This document shows, piece by piece, positions 42,346-55,146 of a stretch of DNA of 64,000 nucleotides (position 1 is its first letter; the number at the start of each line of letters is the position of its first letter). The position numbers and the translations under genes are program-made. Below the pieces are notes generated by a model, which was given only the letters and a program-made list of their open reading frames with translations, searched no databases and had not been told where the DNA came from. This stretch comes from Adiantum capillus-veneris (lineage: Eukaryota; Streptophyta; Polypodiopsida; Polypodiales; Pteridaceae): assembly GCA_014529385.2 (NCBI GenBank), contig JABFUD020000254.1, forward strand, positions 1 through 64,000, given 5' to 3'.

Positions 42346-45300
42346 TGCTCTCCTCTTACTATGCACTGTGCGTGAGTGTTGGACTCTACGACGCTCCACC
42401 AATTGTAGTTAATAGACTTCGACTCTTATGCTCATCTCATCCAACATGAGAGACCTGACTTAGATATTCTCAACTCTTCTAGCTTGAGCATAAGCCTAAT
42501 AACTACGAATCTTAGCACAGAGTTGAATATGACTTGAAGCTTTGGGACTAATGCTTTGCTCATTTTATGGCTCAACAGCCCGACTTTGACTATGCCAAAG
42601 AATGTTTTTTGCACCCTAGCAACACTAACTTTTTACATTCTTGTGCTTACTACAAACATTTCTTCAGGTAAAGGTAAGCTTGAATCATCAAAAAGGGATT
42701 AGTGAAGGACCAAGTTGGCATTGAAGTTTCTTTTGCCATACGTGTTTTTATTATCTTTGAATATGCATTCATGTTGGTTGGGTTGTCCTTTATTGACTTT
42801 GAAGCCTCCATTATCTGTTTGATTCTCCAATTAGGCATGTTGATAGGAGTCTTTGATGTTTTTGTAGGCCTCTGTTCATTGTCGGCATCTGGCTTTTGAC
42901 TATAAGCATTGGAAGGCTTAGGAATTTAAATCCCTTGATGATCTTTGCATCTCTTTGTTGACTTTGCCTTGTTCTAGGTCTTGTTGAGTTCTTGAGATCT
43001 TCATGCAGGTCTGGTGCAGTTGCAGTTGGCTTGTGGTTGACTGGTAGCCAAATCTTCATATAACCTGCGTAGAATCCTCGTCTAAGAGGAAGATTCTTTG
43101 AGATCCGTCTTTGTTCTGTATCCTCTTGAAAGTTGTGGTAGACTTTAGCAAACCTCAATGTTGTTCTATTGTATACCTGCTTCTTAGGTATCCTAGGATA
43201 TTGTCGAGGTTGATAAAAACCTTATGGGCCTTCTTACTTGGGAGTGTCTTGAAGTTACTTCATATGCTCTAACCTGCAGTTTGGCACCTAATCTAGATGT
43301 CTATTACCTCCATAATACTCCTGTTCTTTTAGGATCCATTGTGATGCTATCCATCCCATGTGTTTGTCTTTCTGTGTCGATTTCTTGTCTTCAATACAAA
43401 CTGGATCATTGACTTTGACTAAATTTCTCTGAACAAACACTTGCTTGACTTTCCTTTGCTTTCTTGAGTACTTTGCTGAAATATCTTTGCTTTTTTGTGC
43501 GATTTGTCCGGTGTGGTGGTTCTCTCGACGGCGTGTTTTTTTGCTTTTCTGCATTCTTCTGACCCTTTCGCCGACTTTCGAAATTTTTTGTGAAATTTGA
43601 ATTTTCTAAAAATTTTGGAATTTTTATGATTTTTTTAAAATTTTTTGAAAAAGTTTTGATTTTTAAAGAATTTTTTGTGAATTTTGTAAGTTTTATAAAA
43701 TCTTTTGAAGCTTTCCTAAAAGTTTTTATTTATTGGAATTTTTGTTGGGCAATTATGAATTATTATGATTTTTTTGTGAGTTTTTTATATTTCTCATGAA
43801 TAATCAGATCGATTTTTGTTTTTTTATGCTTTTTTTTTTGTTTTTGATTTTTTACTAATTTTTTATGAATTTTTTCTATTTTTTGTAAATTTCAAAACCT
43901 TTTTTGATTTTTTAATTGTTTTTTTGTATTTTTTTTTTTTTTTGTTTTTTGAACTAATATACAAATAAATGAAATGAAAGTGAGAGAGAAAAAAATAAAT
44001 TGAATTAAAATGAAATGAAATTTAAAGGAATGAAAATGAAATTGAAAAGGAACAAAATGAAATGAATACAATAAAAAGTCAATGACACAAAAAAAAGGAA
44101 AAAGACAAAAGACTCCAGCAGAGCAGCCAACAAGCAGTAGTTGAAAAGAGAGGTCCCTTTTTTTTTTGCCTTCTTGTAGCTTAATGAGTTGTGTGTGTAG
44201 CGTGCATTCACCGATGTGTGTGTGTGGTGGTTGACGACGTTCACGCGAATAGAGGAGGGAGATGAGAGAAGAGAGAGAAGAGAGGAAGTTAAGAGAGAGA
44301 TACTTGTCTCCGTTGACGTGGTATGCTACAGTTGGTGTGCAGGAGGAAGTGACAAGGGAGCGAGAAAGAGAGTCAACACTTTTCCGCGCGGCAACGCGAG
44401 CCCGCAAAAAATCAAAAATCATCGTCGAGTTTTGCCACGAATGTCGATGCCGTATCGAACCACATGCCAAGATTCGGAAATCCCGCCGGTTTGCACCGAA
44501 GCTCAAAATCGCTTTTCTTTATTAAAAAAAACCAAACGTCCAAAAATGCCAAAATTAGGCCAAAAATCATCCGAGAACACAAAAATCATCTGAAAATCCC
44601 AAAAATTGCCAAAAATTTCAAAAAATTGTAAAATCTCTAAAGATCATCGACAATCACAATAGAACATTTTCAACACGCATAAACACACCAAAAAAGCAGT
44701 TTTTATCAAGAAGACGTTTACGACAAAATCATCAACCCGACCCCCAAAAATAACGAAATGCTCAAAACTTGACCAAGGAGGGCACAAATGCGCTCGAAAT
44801 CATGCCGTGAACATGCATTTAAAACAGCTCGCAAAGATCACACGATATCAATTTTTTATGGAATTAAGCAAAAATTAGAAAACAATTGCCAAAAATTTAC
44901 AAAAAGTATCCAAAAAATACCCTTTTGAAAAACAAATTCTCCACACATAGGGATTAGTGCAACCAAATAAAATCACAAAAGGCACATCAATTTAATTGCC
45001 AAATAATTTGATCAAAAAAATCCACACTAGGTAATTAAATCAGCAAAATTAGTCAAAAGTTGACGCATATTGGAGTGTGTAAATCCCTATTTCGAGTTCA
45101 AAAACGCGAAATTAACCATTACATACACCAAACATGCAATCAAAAATGGAATTAATCATGCACATTAAGTACTTTTTTAAGCACACATACATACATACAC
45201 ACAACACACACACACACCAACACACAAATAAATGGCAGTTTTTACCACTTTATTTTCGCACACAAAAGGTTAATCTTGTCAAAATTACAATGTGATTTCA

Positions 45301-46045
45301 CAAATCTCTAGTTAGGCATGACCACAACACAAATCAATCATAACAATTGAAAAATCATTAAGCACCCATTGATTTTTAGGTGCACAATCAAAGGCAAAAT
45401 AGTGCACACACACAAAATTAGGCATACACACACTCAATTAGAATGCACCCCACACTTGATTTTAGTGCACACACACTTGCAATTGACCATTCAAGCATTC
45501 AATTAGATCAATTAGGCACACAATTAACAATGCACATTCACCAATTAGCAATTGAACTTATCAATTTTATACGCCACCAAATCTGGAAAATTTCGACATT
45601 ACGACGGCATGAAAACGAGCAATTCAAAAAATTTCATAGCATCATAGCATCAACATTGCATTGCAATTAACATAGCATTAATGTGGCATTGACATTACAT
45701 TGCATCATTGTGGAGTCTCTACACAAAAACACATGTTTAGATTCTAGGGAGGTACCACCTTGATTACCTTTCCAATGAAGATCGATTGACGGTTGAAAGC
45801 TCTAATCCTTCGTAGAAAATTAGTGTGTAAGTTAGCAAAATTAGTGAAATAGCAAGTTAGTGTGAAATTAGAGTGTGTAAACACATAATTCAGAATACGG
45901 TAAAAAAAATTAGGAAGAATGAACACATTGCTTCATGCACACACATCCAAAATCCACAAAACATAAACACACAAGTGAAATTAGTATTGAAATTAGTGAG
46001 GCAACACATCCGATTAAACCACAATTACACTAGCATAGGCCATCG
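42346..46045 (-). other. leader of the tRNA-Asp-primed gypsy element (arm 1)
   Basis: About 3.7 kb between primer site and gag. Short Lys/Gln-rich ORFs (43288-43554; 42811-43158) are unrecognised. 43570-43990 is very AT-rich with runs of T and TTTTGAA-like phrases. 44060-44350 has a T-run and GA/GT simple sequence. 44500-46045 is AC/AT-rich with no coding content (a CA-rich tract at 45185-45235). Confidence 0.5.
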
Positions 46046-46062
46046 TCCCCGGAACGGCACCA
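46046..46062 (-). other. tRNA-Asp primer binding site (arm 1)
   Basis: Complement reads TGGTGCCGTTCCGGGGA, matching the plant tRNA-Asp(GTC) 3' end (complement of TCCCCGGCAACGGCGCCA) with one base missing compared with the arm-2 version (47578-47595). Immediately inside the LTR end CCCCCAACA. Confidence 0.8.
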
Positions 46063-46064
46063 AA

Positions 46065-46816
46065 TGTTGGGGGTCTTATCATTGCATGGCTCCAATGACC
46101 AACAAAATTATCAATCCGGAGCGATGAGCTACCCGCTAGGGTATGGAAACACTCACACGATTAGTGAGCTAATCATGGCAGCACGAATGGTGACTCTATG
46201 AGGTGATCTTATTGGCCTATCATGAGAGCTAAGCCACAATGATCAGCAATCTCCACATCCATTTCCCTTCAATCACCTCCAATCAACCCCATCACACACA
46301 CTAACGATTGCAAGACGCACACAACACTAATCCTATCATGCAACACACTAATCACAAGCACACACACAAAGATCTATCAAGTACCCACACTCCAATCAAA
46401 CCTACATGCACACACAAGCAAAAGAGGGCAATCACACAAGATTAGAGCGGGATTTACCACTAATTAGCTAAGATTCTAGCTAATTAAAGCATCATAGGCA
46501 ATCACAAAAAGCATGAGAGAGGCATAGTTGTTAGCTGAAGACTGGCTGCCACACTCAACTGAAGACTGATGAAATGATAAAAGAAGGAAATCCTATGTAG
46601 TCATTCCCTGATTAAGAAAACCCTAATTTCACTTGTAAATACTGTGGCTTGCAGCAGCAGTTTCCATTTTGTAATATATTTTTCCATTAGACTAATAGGA
46701 TTTTCACCTTGGAACATGAGGTTTTGTATTTAGAAGTATATATAACAAATTCTAACCTTAATAAAGGGACCCTTTGTTTATTCTATGAGTATCTGTGAGA
46801 AGCGTATTCTGTGTAC
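46065..46816. mobile_element. LTR sequence up to the symmetry axis (arm 1)
   Basis: The LTR of the tRNA-Asp gypsy element ends at 46065 (TGTTGGGGGTC on +). Within it, TGTTAGCTGAAG at 46529 may start a second LTR running on + to the axis, with GTATATATA at about 46735 and AATAAA at about 46763. Because the TATA sequence is nearly symmetrical, I cannot decide whether this is one LTR read on - or a nested one read on +. Confidence 0.5.
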
Positions 46817-46851
46817 TCTCTCTCGTACACAGAATACGCTTCTCACAGATA
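46790..46851. repeat. palindrome centre
   Basis: GTATTCTGTGTAC (ending 46816), TCTCTCTC (46817-46824), GTACACAGAATAC (from 46825). The 8-nt spacer is the only unpaired sequence between arms of at least 17 kb. Confidence 0.97.
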
Positions 46852-47575
46852 CTTCATAGAATAAACAAAAGGGTCCCTTTATTAAGGTTAGAATTTGGTA
46901 TATATACCTTCTAAATACAAAACCTCATGTTCCAAGGTGAAATCCTACTTAGTCTAATGGAAAAAATAATATACAAAATTGGAAACTGCTGCAAGCCCCA
47001 AGTATTTACAAGTGAAATTACGGGTTTTCTTAATCAGGGAATGACTACATAGGATTTCCTTCTTTTATCATTTCATCAGTCTTCAGTTGAGTGTGGCCGC
47101 CAGTCTTCAGCTAACAACTATGCCTCTCTCATGCTTCTTGTGATTGCCTATGATGCTTTAATTAGCTAGATCTTAGCTAATTAGTGGTAAATCCCGCTCT
47201 AATCTTGTGTGATTGCCCTCTTTTGCTTGTGTGTGCATGTAGTTTGATTGGAGTGTGGTACTTGATAGATCTATGTGGTGTGCTTGTGATTAGTGTGTTG
47301 CATGATAGGATTAGTGTTGTGTGCGTCTTGCAATCGTTAGTGTGTGTGATTGGGTTGATTGGAGGTGAAGGGAAATGGATGTGGAGATTGCTGATCATTG
47401 TGGCTTAGCTCCTCCATGATAGGCCAATAAGATCACCTCATAGAGTCACCATTCGTGCTGCCATGATTAGCTCACTAATCGTGTGAGTGTTTCCATACCC
47501 TAGCCGGGTAGCTCATCGCTCCGGATTGATAATTTTGTTGGTCATTGGAGCCATGCAATGATAAGACCCCCAACA
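46825..47575. mobile_element. LTR sequence from the axis (arm 2)
   Basis: Mirror of 46065-46816, ending CCCCCAACA at 47575. By eye about 12 differences from arm 1 in the 290 bp nearest the axis, far more than in the outer arms. Confidence 0.5.
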
Positions 47576-47577
47576 TT

Positions 47578-47595
47578 TGGTGCCGTTTCCGGGGA
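47578..47595 (+). other. tRNA-Asp primer binding site (arm 2)
   Basis: TGGTGCCGTTTCCGGGGA, 16 of 18 bases as in the perfect site TGGCGCCGTTGCCGGGGA, two bases inside the LTR end. Confidence 0.85.
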
Positions 47596-50500
47596 CGATG
47601 GCCTATGCTAGTGTAATTGTGGTATAATCGGATGTGTTGCCTCACTAATTTCAATACTAATTTCACTTGTGTGTTTATGTTTTTGTGGATTTTGGATGTG
47701 TGTGCATGAAGCAATGTGTTCATTCTTCCCTAATTTTTTACCGTATTCTGCCAATTATGTGTTTACACACTCTAATTTCACACTAACCCCTTGCTAATTT
47801 CACTAATTTTGCTAACTTACACACTAATTTTCTACGAAGGATTAGAGCTTTCAACCGTCAATCGATCTTCATTGGAAAGGTAATCAAGGTGGTACCTCCC
47901 TAGAATCTAAACATGTGTATAATTGTGTAGAGACTCCACAATGATGCAATGTAATGTCAATGCCACATTAATGCTATGTTAATTGCAATGCAATGTTGAT
48001 GCTATGATGCTATGAAATTTTTTGAATTGCTCGTTTTCATGCCGTCGTAATGTCGAAATTTTCCAGATTTGGTGGCGTATAAAATTGATAAGTTCAATTG
48101 CTAATTGGTGAATGTGCATTGTTAATTGTGTGCCTAATTGATCTAATTGAATGCTTGAATGGTCAATTGCAAGTGTGTGTGCACTAAAATCAAGTGTGGG
48201 TGCATTCTAATTGAGTGTGTGTATGCCTAATTTTGTGTGTGTGCACTATTTTGCCTTTGATTGTGCACCTAAAAATCAATGGGTGCTTAATGATTTTTCA
48301 ATTGTTATGATTGATTTGTGTTGTGGTCATGCCTAACTAGAGATTTGTGAAATCACATTGTAATTTTGACAAGATTAACCCTTTTGTGTGCGAAAATAAA
48401 GATTGGTAAAAACTGCCAATTATTAGTGTGTGTGTGTGTGTGTGTTGTGTGTATGTATGTATGTGTGCTTAAAAAAGTACTTAATGTGCATGATTAATTC
48501 CATTTTTGATTGCATGTTTGGTGTATGTAATGGTTAATTTCCGCGTTTTTGAACTCGAAATAGGGATTTACACACTCCAAATGCGTCAACTTTTGACCTA
48601 ATTTTGCTGATTTAATTACCTAGTGTGGATTTTTTTGATCAAATTATTTGGCAATTAAATTGATGTGCCTTTTGTGATTTTATTTGGTTGCACTAATTCC
48701 CTATGTGTGGAGAATTTGTTTTTCAAAAAGGGTATTTTTTGGATACTTTTTGTAAATTTTTGGCAATTGTTTTCTAATTTTTGCTTAATTCCATAAAAAA
48801 TTGATATCGTGTGATCTTTGCGAGCTGTTTTAAATGCATGTTCACGGCATGATTTCGAGCGCATTTGTGCCCTCCTTGGTCAAGTTTTGAGCATTTCGTT
48901 ATTTTTGGGGGTCGGGTTGATGATTTTGTCGTAAACGTCTTCTTGATAAAAACTGCTATTTTTGGTGTGTTATGCGTGTTGAAAATGTTCTATTGTGATT
49001 GTCGATGATCTTTAGAGATTTTACAATTTTTTGAAATTTTTGGCAATTTTGGGATTTTCAGATGATTTTTGTGTTCTCGGATGATTTTTTGGCCTAATTT
49101 TGGCATTTTTGGACGTTTGGTTTTTTTTAATAAAGAAAAGCGATTTTTGAGCTTCGGTGCAAACCGGCGGGATTTTCCGAATCTTGGCATGTGGTTCGAT
49201 ACGGCATCGACATTCGTGGCAAAACTCGACGATGATTTTTGATTTTTTGCGGGCTCGCGTTGCCGCGCGGAAAAGTGTTGACTCTCTTTCTCGCTCCCTT
49301 GTCACTTCCTCCTGCACACCAACTGTAGCATACCACGTCAACGGAGACAAGTATCTCTCTCTCTAACTTCCTCTCTCTCTCTCTCTCTCTCATCTCCCTC
49401 CTCTATTCGCGTGAACGTCGTCAACCACCACACACACACATCGGTGAATGCACCGCTACACACACAACTCATTAAGCTACAAGAAGGCAAAAAAAAAGGG
49501 ACCTCTCTTTTCAACTACTGCTTGTTGGCTGCTCTGCTGGAGTCTTTTGTCTTTTTCCTTTTTTTTGTGTCATTGACTTTTTATTGTATTCATTTCATTT
49601 TGTTCCTTTTCAATTTCATTTTCATTCCTTTAAATTTCATTTCATTTTAATTCAATTTCATTTTTTTCTCTCTCACTTTCATTTCATTTATTTGTATATT
49701 AGTTCAAAAACAAAAAAAAAAAAAAAATCACAAAAAACAATTAAAAAATCAAAAAAAGGTTTTGAAATTTACAAAAAATAGAAAAATTCATAAAAAATTA
49801 GTAAAAAATCAAAAACAAAAAAAAAAGCATAAAAAAACAAAAATCGATCTGATTATTCATGAGAAATATAAAAAACTCACAAAAAAATCATAATAATTCA
49901 TAATTGCCCAACAAAAATTCCAATAAATAAAAACTTTTAGGAAAGCTTCAAAAGATTTTATAAAACTTACAAAATTCACAAAAAATTCTTTAAAAATCAA
50001 AACTTTTTCAAAAAATTTTAAAAAAATCATAAAAATTCCAAAATTTTTAGAAAATTCAAAATTTCACAAAAAATTTCGAAAGTCGGCGAAAGGGTCAGAA
50101 GAATGCAGAAAAGCAAAAAACACGCCGTCGAGAGAACCACACCGGACAAATCGCACAAAAAAGCAAAGATATTTCAGCCAAAGTACTCAAGAAAGCAAAG
50201 GAAAGTCAAGCAAGTGTTTGTTCAGAGAAATTTAGTCAAAGTCAATGATCCAGTTTGTATTGAAGACAAGAAATCGACACAGAAAGACAAACACATGGGA
50301 TGGATAGCATCACAATGGATCCTAAAAGAACAGGAGTATTATGGAGGTAATAGACATCTAGATATAGGTGCCAAAACTGCAGGTTAGAGCATATGAAGTA
50401 ACTTCAAGACACTCCCAAGTAAGAAGGCCCATAAGGTTTTTATCAACCTCGACAATATCCTAGGATACCTAAGAAGCAGGTATACAATAGAACAACATTG

Positions 50501-51310
50501 AGGTTTGCTAAAGTCTACCACAACTTTCAAGAGGATACAGAACAAAGACGGATCTCAAAGAATCTTCCTCTTAGACGAGGATTCTACGCAGGTTATATGA
50601 AGATTTGGCTACCAGTCAACCACAAGCCAACTGCAACTGCACCAGACCTGCATGAAGATCTCAAGAACTCAACAAGACCTAGAACAAGGCAAAGTCAACA
50701 AAAGAGATGCAAAGATCATCAAGGGATTTAAATTCCTAAGCCTTCCAATGCTTATAGTCAAAAGCCAGATGCCGACAATGAACAGAGGCCTACAAAAACA
50801 TCAAAGACTCCTATCAACATGCCTAATTGGAGAATCAAACAGATAATGGAGGCTTCAAAGTCAATAAAGGACAACCCAACCAACATGAATGCATATTCAA
50901 AGATAATAAAAACACGTATGGCAAAAGAAACCTTCAATGCCAACTTGGTCCTTCACTAATCCTCTTTTTGATGATTCAAGCTTACCTTTACCTGAAGAAA
51001 TGTTTGTAGTAAGCACAAGAATGTAAAAAGTTAGTGTTGCTAGGGTGCAAAAAACATTCTTTGGCATAGTCAAAGTCGGGCTGTTGAGCCATAAAATGAG
51101 CAAAGCATTAGTCCCAAAGCTTCAAGTCATATTCAACTCTGTGCTAAGATTCGTAGTTATTAGGCTTATGCTCAAGCTAGAAGAGTTGAGAATATCTAAG
51201 TCAGGTCTCTCATGTTGGATGAGATGAGCATAAGAGTCGAAGTCTATTAACTACAATTGGTGGAGCGTCGTAGAGTCCAACACTCACGCACAGTGCATAG
51301 TAAGAGGAGA
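47596..51310 (+). other. leader of the tRNA-Asp-primed gypsy element (arm 2)
   Basis: Mirror of 42346-46045. A GT tract is at 48425-48450, CT simple sequence at 49352-49390, the AT-rich segment at 49640-50095, and unrecognised Lys/Gln-rich short ORFs at 50103-50387 and 50498-50731. Confidence 0.5.
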
Positions 51311-52033
51311 GCACATATCCTCGTCAACAAAAACTATTCTTAAAGCAGGGTTTGGACTTACCCTAGAAGAGGATGCTGCTACTTGGTTTGACTCTGTGGA
51401 GCGTAGAGACTTTGAGTCTATGGAGGACGTGTTTGAGGAGTTTATTGAGGAATTATCACAAAGGGGGATAGCTCATAATACAATCTCACAAATCCATAAA
51501 TTCAAGCAGAAAGCAGGGGAATCTGTGCAAAAGGTAGTCCTACGACTAAAAAGATAAGTGAAGTTCTGCACTGTGGAAGAACTGTCAACTCAGACTAGAC
51601 TTATGCTTATATTTATTCAAGGACTAAGGAACGCAGATCTCTAGAAGGACTTACATATGAAGAGGAGCACAATGTTAAATGAGTTAACTAAGGAGGCTTT
51701 GAAGAATATCCATGAAGTTAGAAGCTTCTTGGGACTGTGTTCGTACTACAGGCGGTTCATTCAAAAGTTTGCAGATGTTGCTTCCCTTTACATACCTTGA
51801 CACAAAAAGGAGTCCCTTTCTCTTGGGGACCCATATAGGTGACTGCCTTTCAGACTTTGAAAGAGAAATTGACTACGGGACCAGTTTGACTCTGCCAGAC
51901 TTGCAGAAGTCTTTTGAAGTATATTGTGATGCTTGTGGTAGTAGTCTGGGTGCGGTCTTAATGCAAGAAGTCCATGTCATTGCTTACAAGAGCCGATTGT
52001 TCTCAAGGCCGGAAATAACAACCCAAGAAGGGT
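51311..52033 (+). pseudogene. gypsy deletion derivative: gag fused to RT/RNase H (arm 2)
   Basis: Mirror of 41637-42345 with the same gag-to-RT junction (about 51660-51715), the same two stops in gag, and the same frameshift before the RNase H-like part. One base fewer than arm 1 near 51789 changes the local frame. Confidence 0.8.
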
Positions 52034-52096
52034 GAGCCCTCTCTCTCAATCTCTAATCTAAGCAAGGCGAGGAGAAATGAGGAGGATAAGCAAGGG

Positions 52097-52173
<77 letters not shown>

Positions 52174-52297
52174 ATGTCGACCTCAAGGAGGATAATTGAA
52201 AGCACTCGAATGGTTTAGGGATGAGCAAGAAAGCAACAAGGGTATCAAGCAGGGGATTTTGCCGGATACTTACGTACTAATCAGCTTATAAAGGCTC

Positions 52298-52434
52298 TAA
52301 TGGCGAGCATAAGTGAAAATTTTAGAGTCTTGATCTAATTTGAGAGCATTAAACTCTCCTAACTCCATCAGTGCCATTAATGGCAACCATTTGTAATCGA
52401 AATCCACTTCGGCTAATCATTAGCAGTATAAACC
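52298..52434. other. block diverged between palindrome arms (arm 2 version)
   Basis: 137 bp at the position equivalent to 41227-41360. It lacks the inverted copy that makes the arm-1 hairpin. Confidence 0.85.
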
Positions 52435-52592
52435 ATTTCGGTTGTGAAGTTTAAGTATTAAAGTGTTGATAGAATCTTTTGCCTTGTGTCGTGCGTCTTG
52501 TCTCTCTTTCACACCTCCCACAGCAAGCAGCCTGGTGCTGACTCGGCTCACCTCGCGAACCCATATCCCCCGACATCTTTGGTGAACCCGAC

Positions 52593-52934
52593 GTGAAGCG
52601 AGCCGGGGTGGGAGATGCAGATGGAGTGAAGAAATTATTTGAAGAATTTATCACACATGTTTCTGCTGGCAAATCAGGAGTTCCAAATTTTTCCAAGATG
52701 ATGCTACTTGATGCTATATGGAATCTGATGTTACCCTATGATGTAGGGGATTTTGAGCTAGCTTTTGACCCAGGAGGTGACAGATATATGCATGGTCCTT
52801 GGCAATTGACTTATATACCATATGATCCAGGCAGTTTGTATGAAGGTTTGTGGGCTAATTTATGTTTATGCTGTAATGATTGGAAATTATTGCATTTTCC
52901 CTATGATCCTGGAGGATGGTGCCAATTTTTTTAA
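52593..52934 (+). CDS. short form of the long-LTR element protein, 113 aa (arm 2)
   Basis: Same translation as 40723-41064 on the opposite strand. Unknown function; see the arm-1 entry for domain comparison with the longer acidic form. Confidence 0.5.
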   Translation: MKRAGVGDADGVKKLFEEFITHVSAGKSGVPNFSKMMLLDAIWNLMLPYDVGDFELAFDPGGDRYMHGPWQLTYIPYDPGSLYEGLWANLCLCCNDWKLLHFPYDPGGWCQFF

Positions 52935-55146
52935 AAGGGAATGCTCACAGTAGGACAGATGATTGGTTTCCCGTTTGATCCCGAGGGCTACTAAAGTGCC
53001 AGTTGTGCAGATTTGAAGAGTACCAGCTATCTGGTGAAGCAGGTTTCATGGTACAAAGTTTTGTTTTCTAGATTTATCCTTAGTCAGGAGAGTTTTGGTT
53101 ATGCATTCAATAAGATTACATGGTTGGCTTCCAGTTGACTTCTTTGGACAATTGATGAAGTATCTTTACATCTTTTGAGTTGGTTCTGCTGCCAAAACTT
53201 GAGGTAAAGGACTTGACGACCATTCTGTGTGCAGACAGAGTAAGGCATACTTGAGCTTGACAGGGTTCCTTAAAGAGAGCTTAATGGTCAAGCCGTGTGC
53301 ATCATTAACTGGAGCACTTGAGTTTGGCGGGGTCTCTAAACAAGTTATCCATGATTGAATGCTTTGAAGATACGGAAGATACAGTTCATAGATTTTTGAT
53401 GGACAGCTATTGAATGATTAAGCTAAAACATTGATGATAGGGTATAAGCCTTATTTCATTTTTATATGTTTACCAGTTACGTGAGTCTGATGATGGGTAA
53501 GGAGCTTAACGTACCTGTAGCAGATGCATATTGAAGTGTTGTTGGCACAGACCGGAGGCTGTGAAGGTTCAGAGGGGGTGGATGTCGTGCAGCTCCGCTG
53601 CCATGATGAGAAAAAGAGCAGATAAATGCAAGCTAAGCTTCTTTGAAGCCTACACATTTAGTGAGCAGTGATCAAGGCTTGATAACAGGTCAAGTTTAAT
53701 GATTAATGTATGCCAGATGCGGCTTAAAAGGGCCAACAGATACCTCAATGATTCCAAAAATGATTATGCTTGAAGTGAGCACAGATGAGAGTTTATGGTC
53801 TAGAACTATAGTGCTTGAATTTCTCTACCGGCTTGTCTTTATGGCTCGTTGATTGGAGCCACGGTGAAGAAATTATGGCACTTTGAAGTTTAAGTTGATT
53901 GTGATTCCGTACCGGATTGGGCAACTGCAGCTGATGTGACATAATTGAAATGAATTCACGGGGCTGAAGTGCTCAATTTCTAGAGCCGTCGGTCTTTTCA
54001 GATCGATGATCGGGTTTACGGTTGCCAAGTTATTGGCCCCGTTAAAGATTTACCAGGGGCCGGTTTCGTACCAGTCCGGTCCGCTCGATCGGAGTGCTAT
54101 ATGATAGTTTTTGGGGTTTAACCGGGCTGCTCTAGAATAGAGTACAATTAAAAGATCCATAAGTGCTTCAGGAGCATTGTGTTCGGAATGTCGTCTCTTG
54201 GAATGCAATGATTGCGGGATAAACCCAACAGAAGTAGGGCAAGGAAGCTGGCTATTTTCAAAGACAAGGTCTCCCTCAAAATGCAACTACCTATATTAGC
54301 ATCTTGAAGCATGTGGCATTGTGCAAGATGCTGATACGAGAAGTTAAACCCTTGATGAGATTGTTCGATAGGCGCTGCTAGGGAAGATGAAGTGTTTGGC
54401 AGTTCCTTAATCGATAAGTACGCCCAAATGTAATGCCCTTAGTAAGTGGCCGCCTGCCCAAATGAAATTTATGGCCGATATGTATGCCAAATGTGGTTCC
54501 CTACAAGGGCGCCGCCCAAATAAATAAAAGAATAAGCCGCCCAATATAAGGAGCAAAGGGTCTTCCACTATGAGCCCAAAGGTAAGTGAGTGTAAAACAA
54601 AAGAAAAGAAGGAAAGCATGGACGTTCAGCAGCGAGAATGAAGGCGCAGGGCAGAGAAATCGATCGTAGCGGCCACGGACCTCCAAAAATGAGCGCGATG
54701 GAGAGACGAGAGTTGCTCAGCTAGCAGGGGCGATGCCGTTCGGAGCCAATTGTGGCGCATTTCATGCTGGTCACCGTTCGGGCTTGCCACATCATAGTGC
54801 CCGTTCCTGTGCCACGTCAGGAGCGGCAGCGCTATTGAAGGGAAGGGCACACTAATAATAGGGGATTTTGCATGAGATTCAGAAGGGAAGCAAATGAAGA
54901 TTGAGGAGGAAGGGCCTTTGGAATGAGAAGGATGGCAAGTCAACGAGAACTGGGAGAAAACCAAGGGGATGGCATGCAAGTGAAAAAATGAGGGCAGGAA
55001 GGCAAGGAAGCAAAAAGGCAAGGAAGGAGCTCTCTCTCGATCTCCGCCTCAGGCAAGGAGCTAAGGGCCAAGAAGGGAGAGCCCTCTCTCTCAATCTCTA
55101 ATCTAAGCAAGGCGAGGAGAAATGAGGAGGATAAGCAAGGGAGATC

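Larger units (their letters stand above)
29648..46816. repeat. giant inverted repeat, arm 1
   Basis: Reverse complement of 46825-64000. The sum of paired coordinates drifts only from 93641 at the axis to 93648 at the outer end (locally up to 93661). The outer boundary is set by the window end at 64000, not by a break in similarity. Long ORFs are identical in both arms (the 290-aa and 210-aa gag ORFs among them). Differences are mostly single-base indels, microsatellite length, a ~135-bp divergent block, and a cluster of changes near the axis. Confidence 0.97.
52021..55146 (+). mobile_element. truncated long-LTR/PPR-family element (arm 2)
   Basis: Mirror of the arm-1 copy: 5' LTR remnant 52021-52575, internal 52576-53582, 3' LTR remnant 53583-55146. 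The short element protein is at 52593-52934 (+). PPR-derived sequence is at about 54150-54490 (+). Confidence 0.75.

Noticed and set aside
43590-43799. Phe/Lys-rich ORF resembling a membrane protein
   Set aside because: AT-rich low-complexity sequence with T-runs; no start context or homologue.
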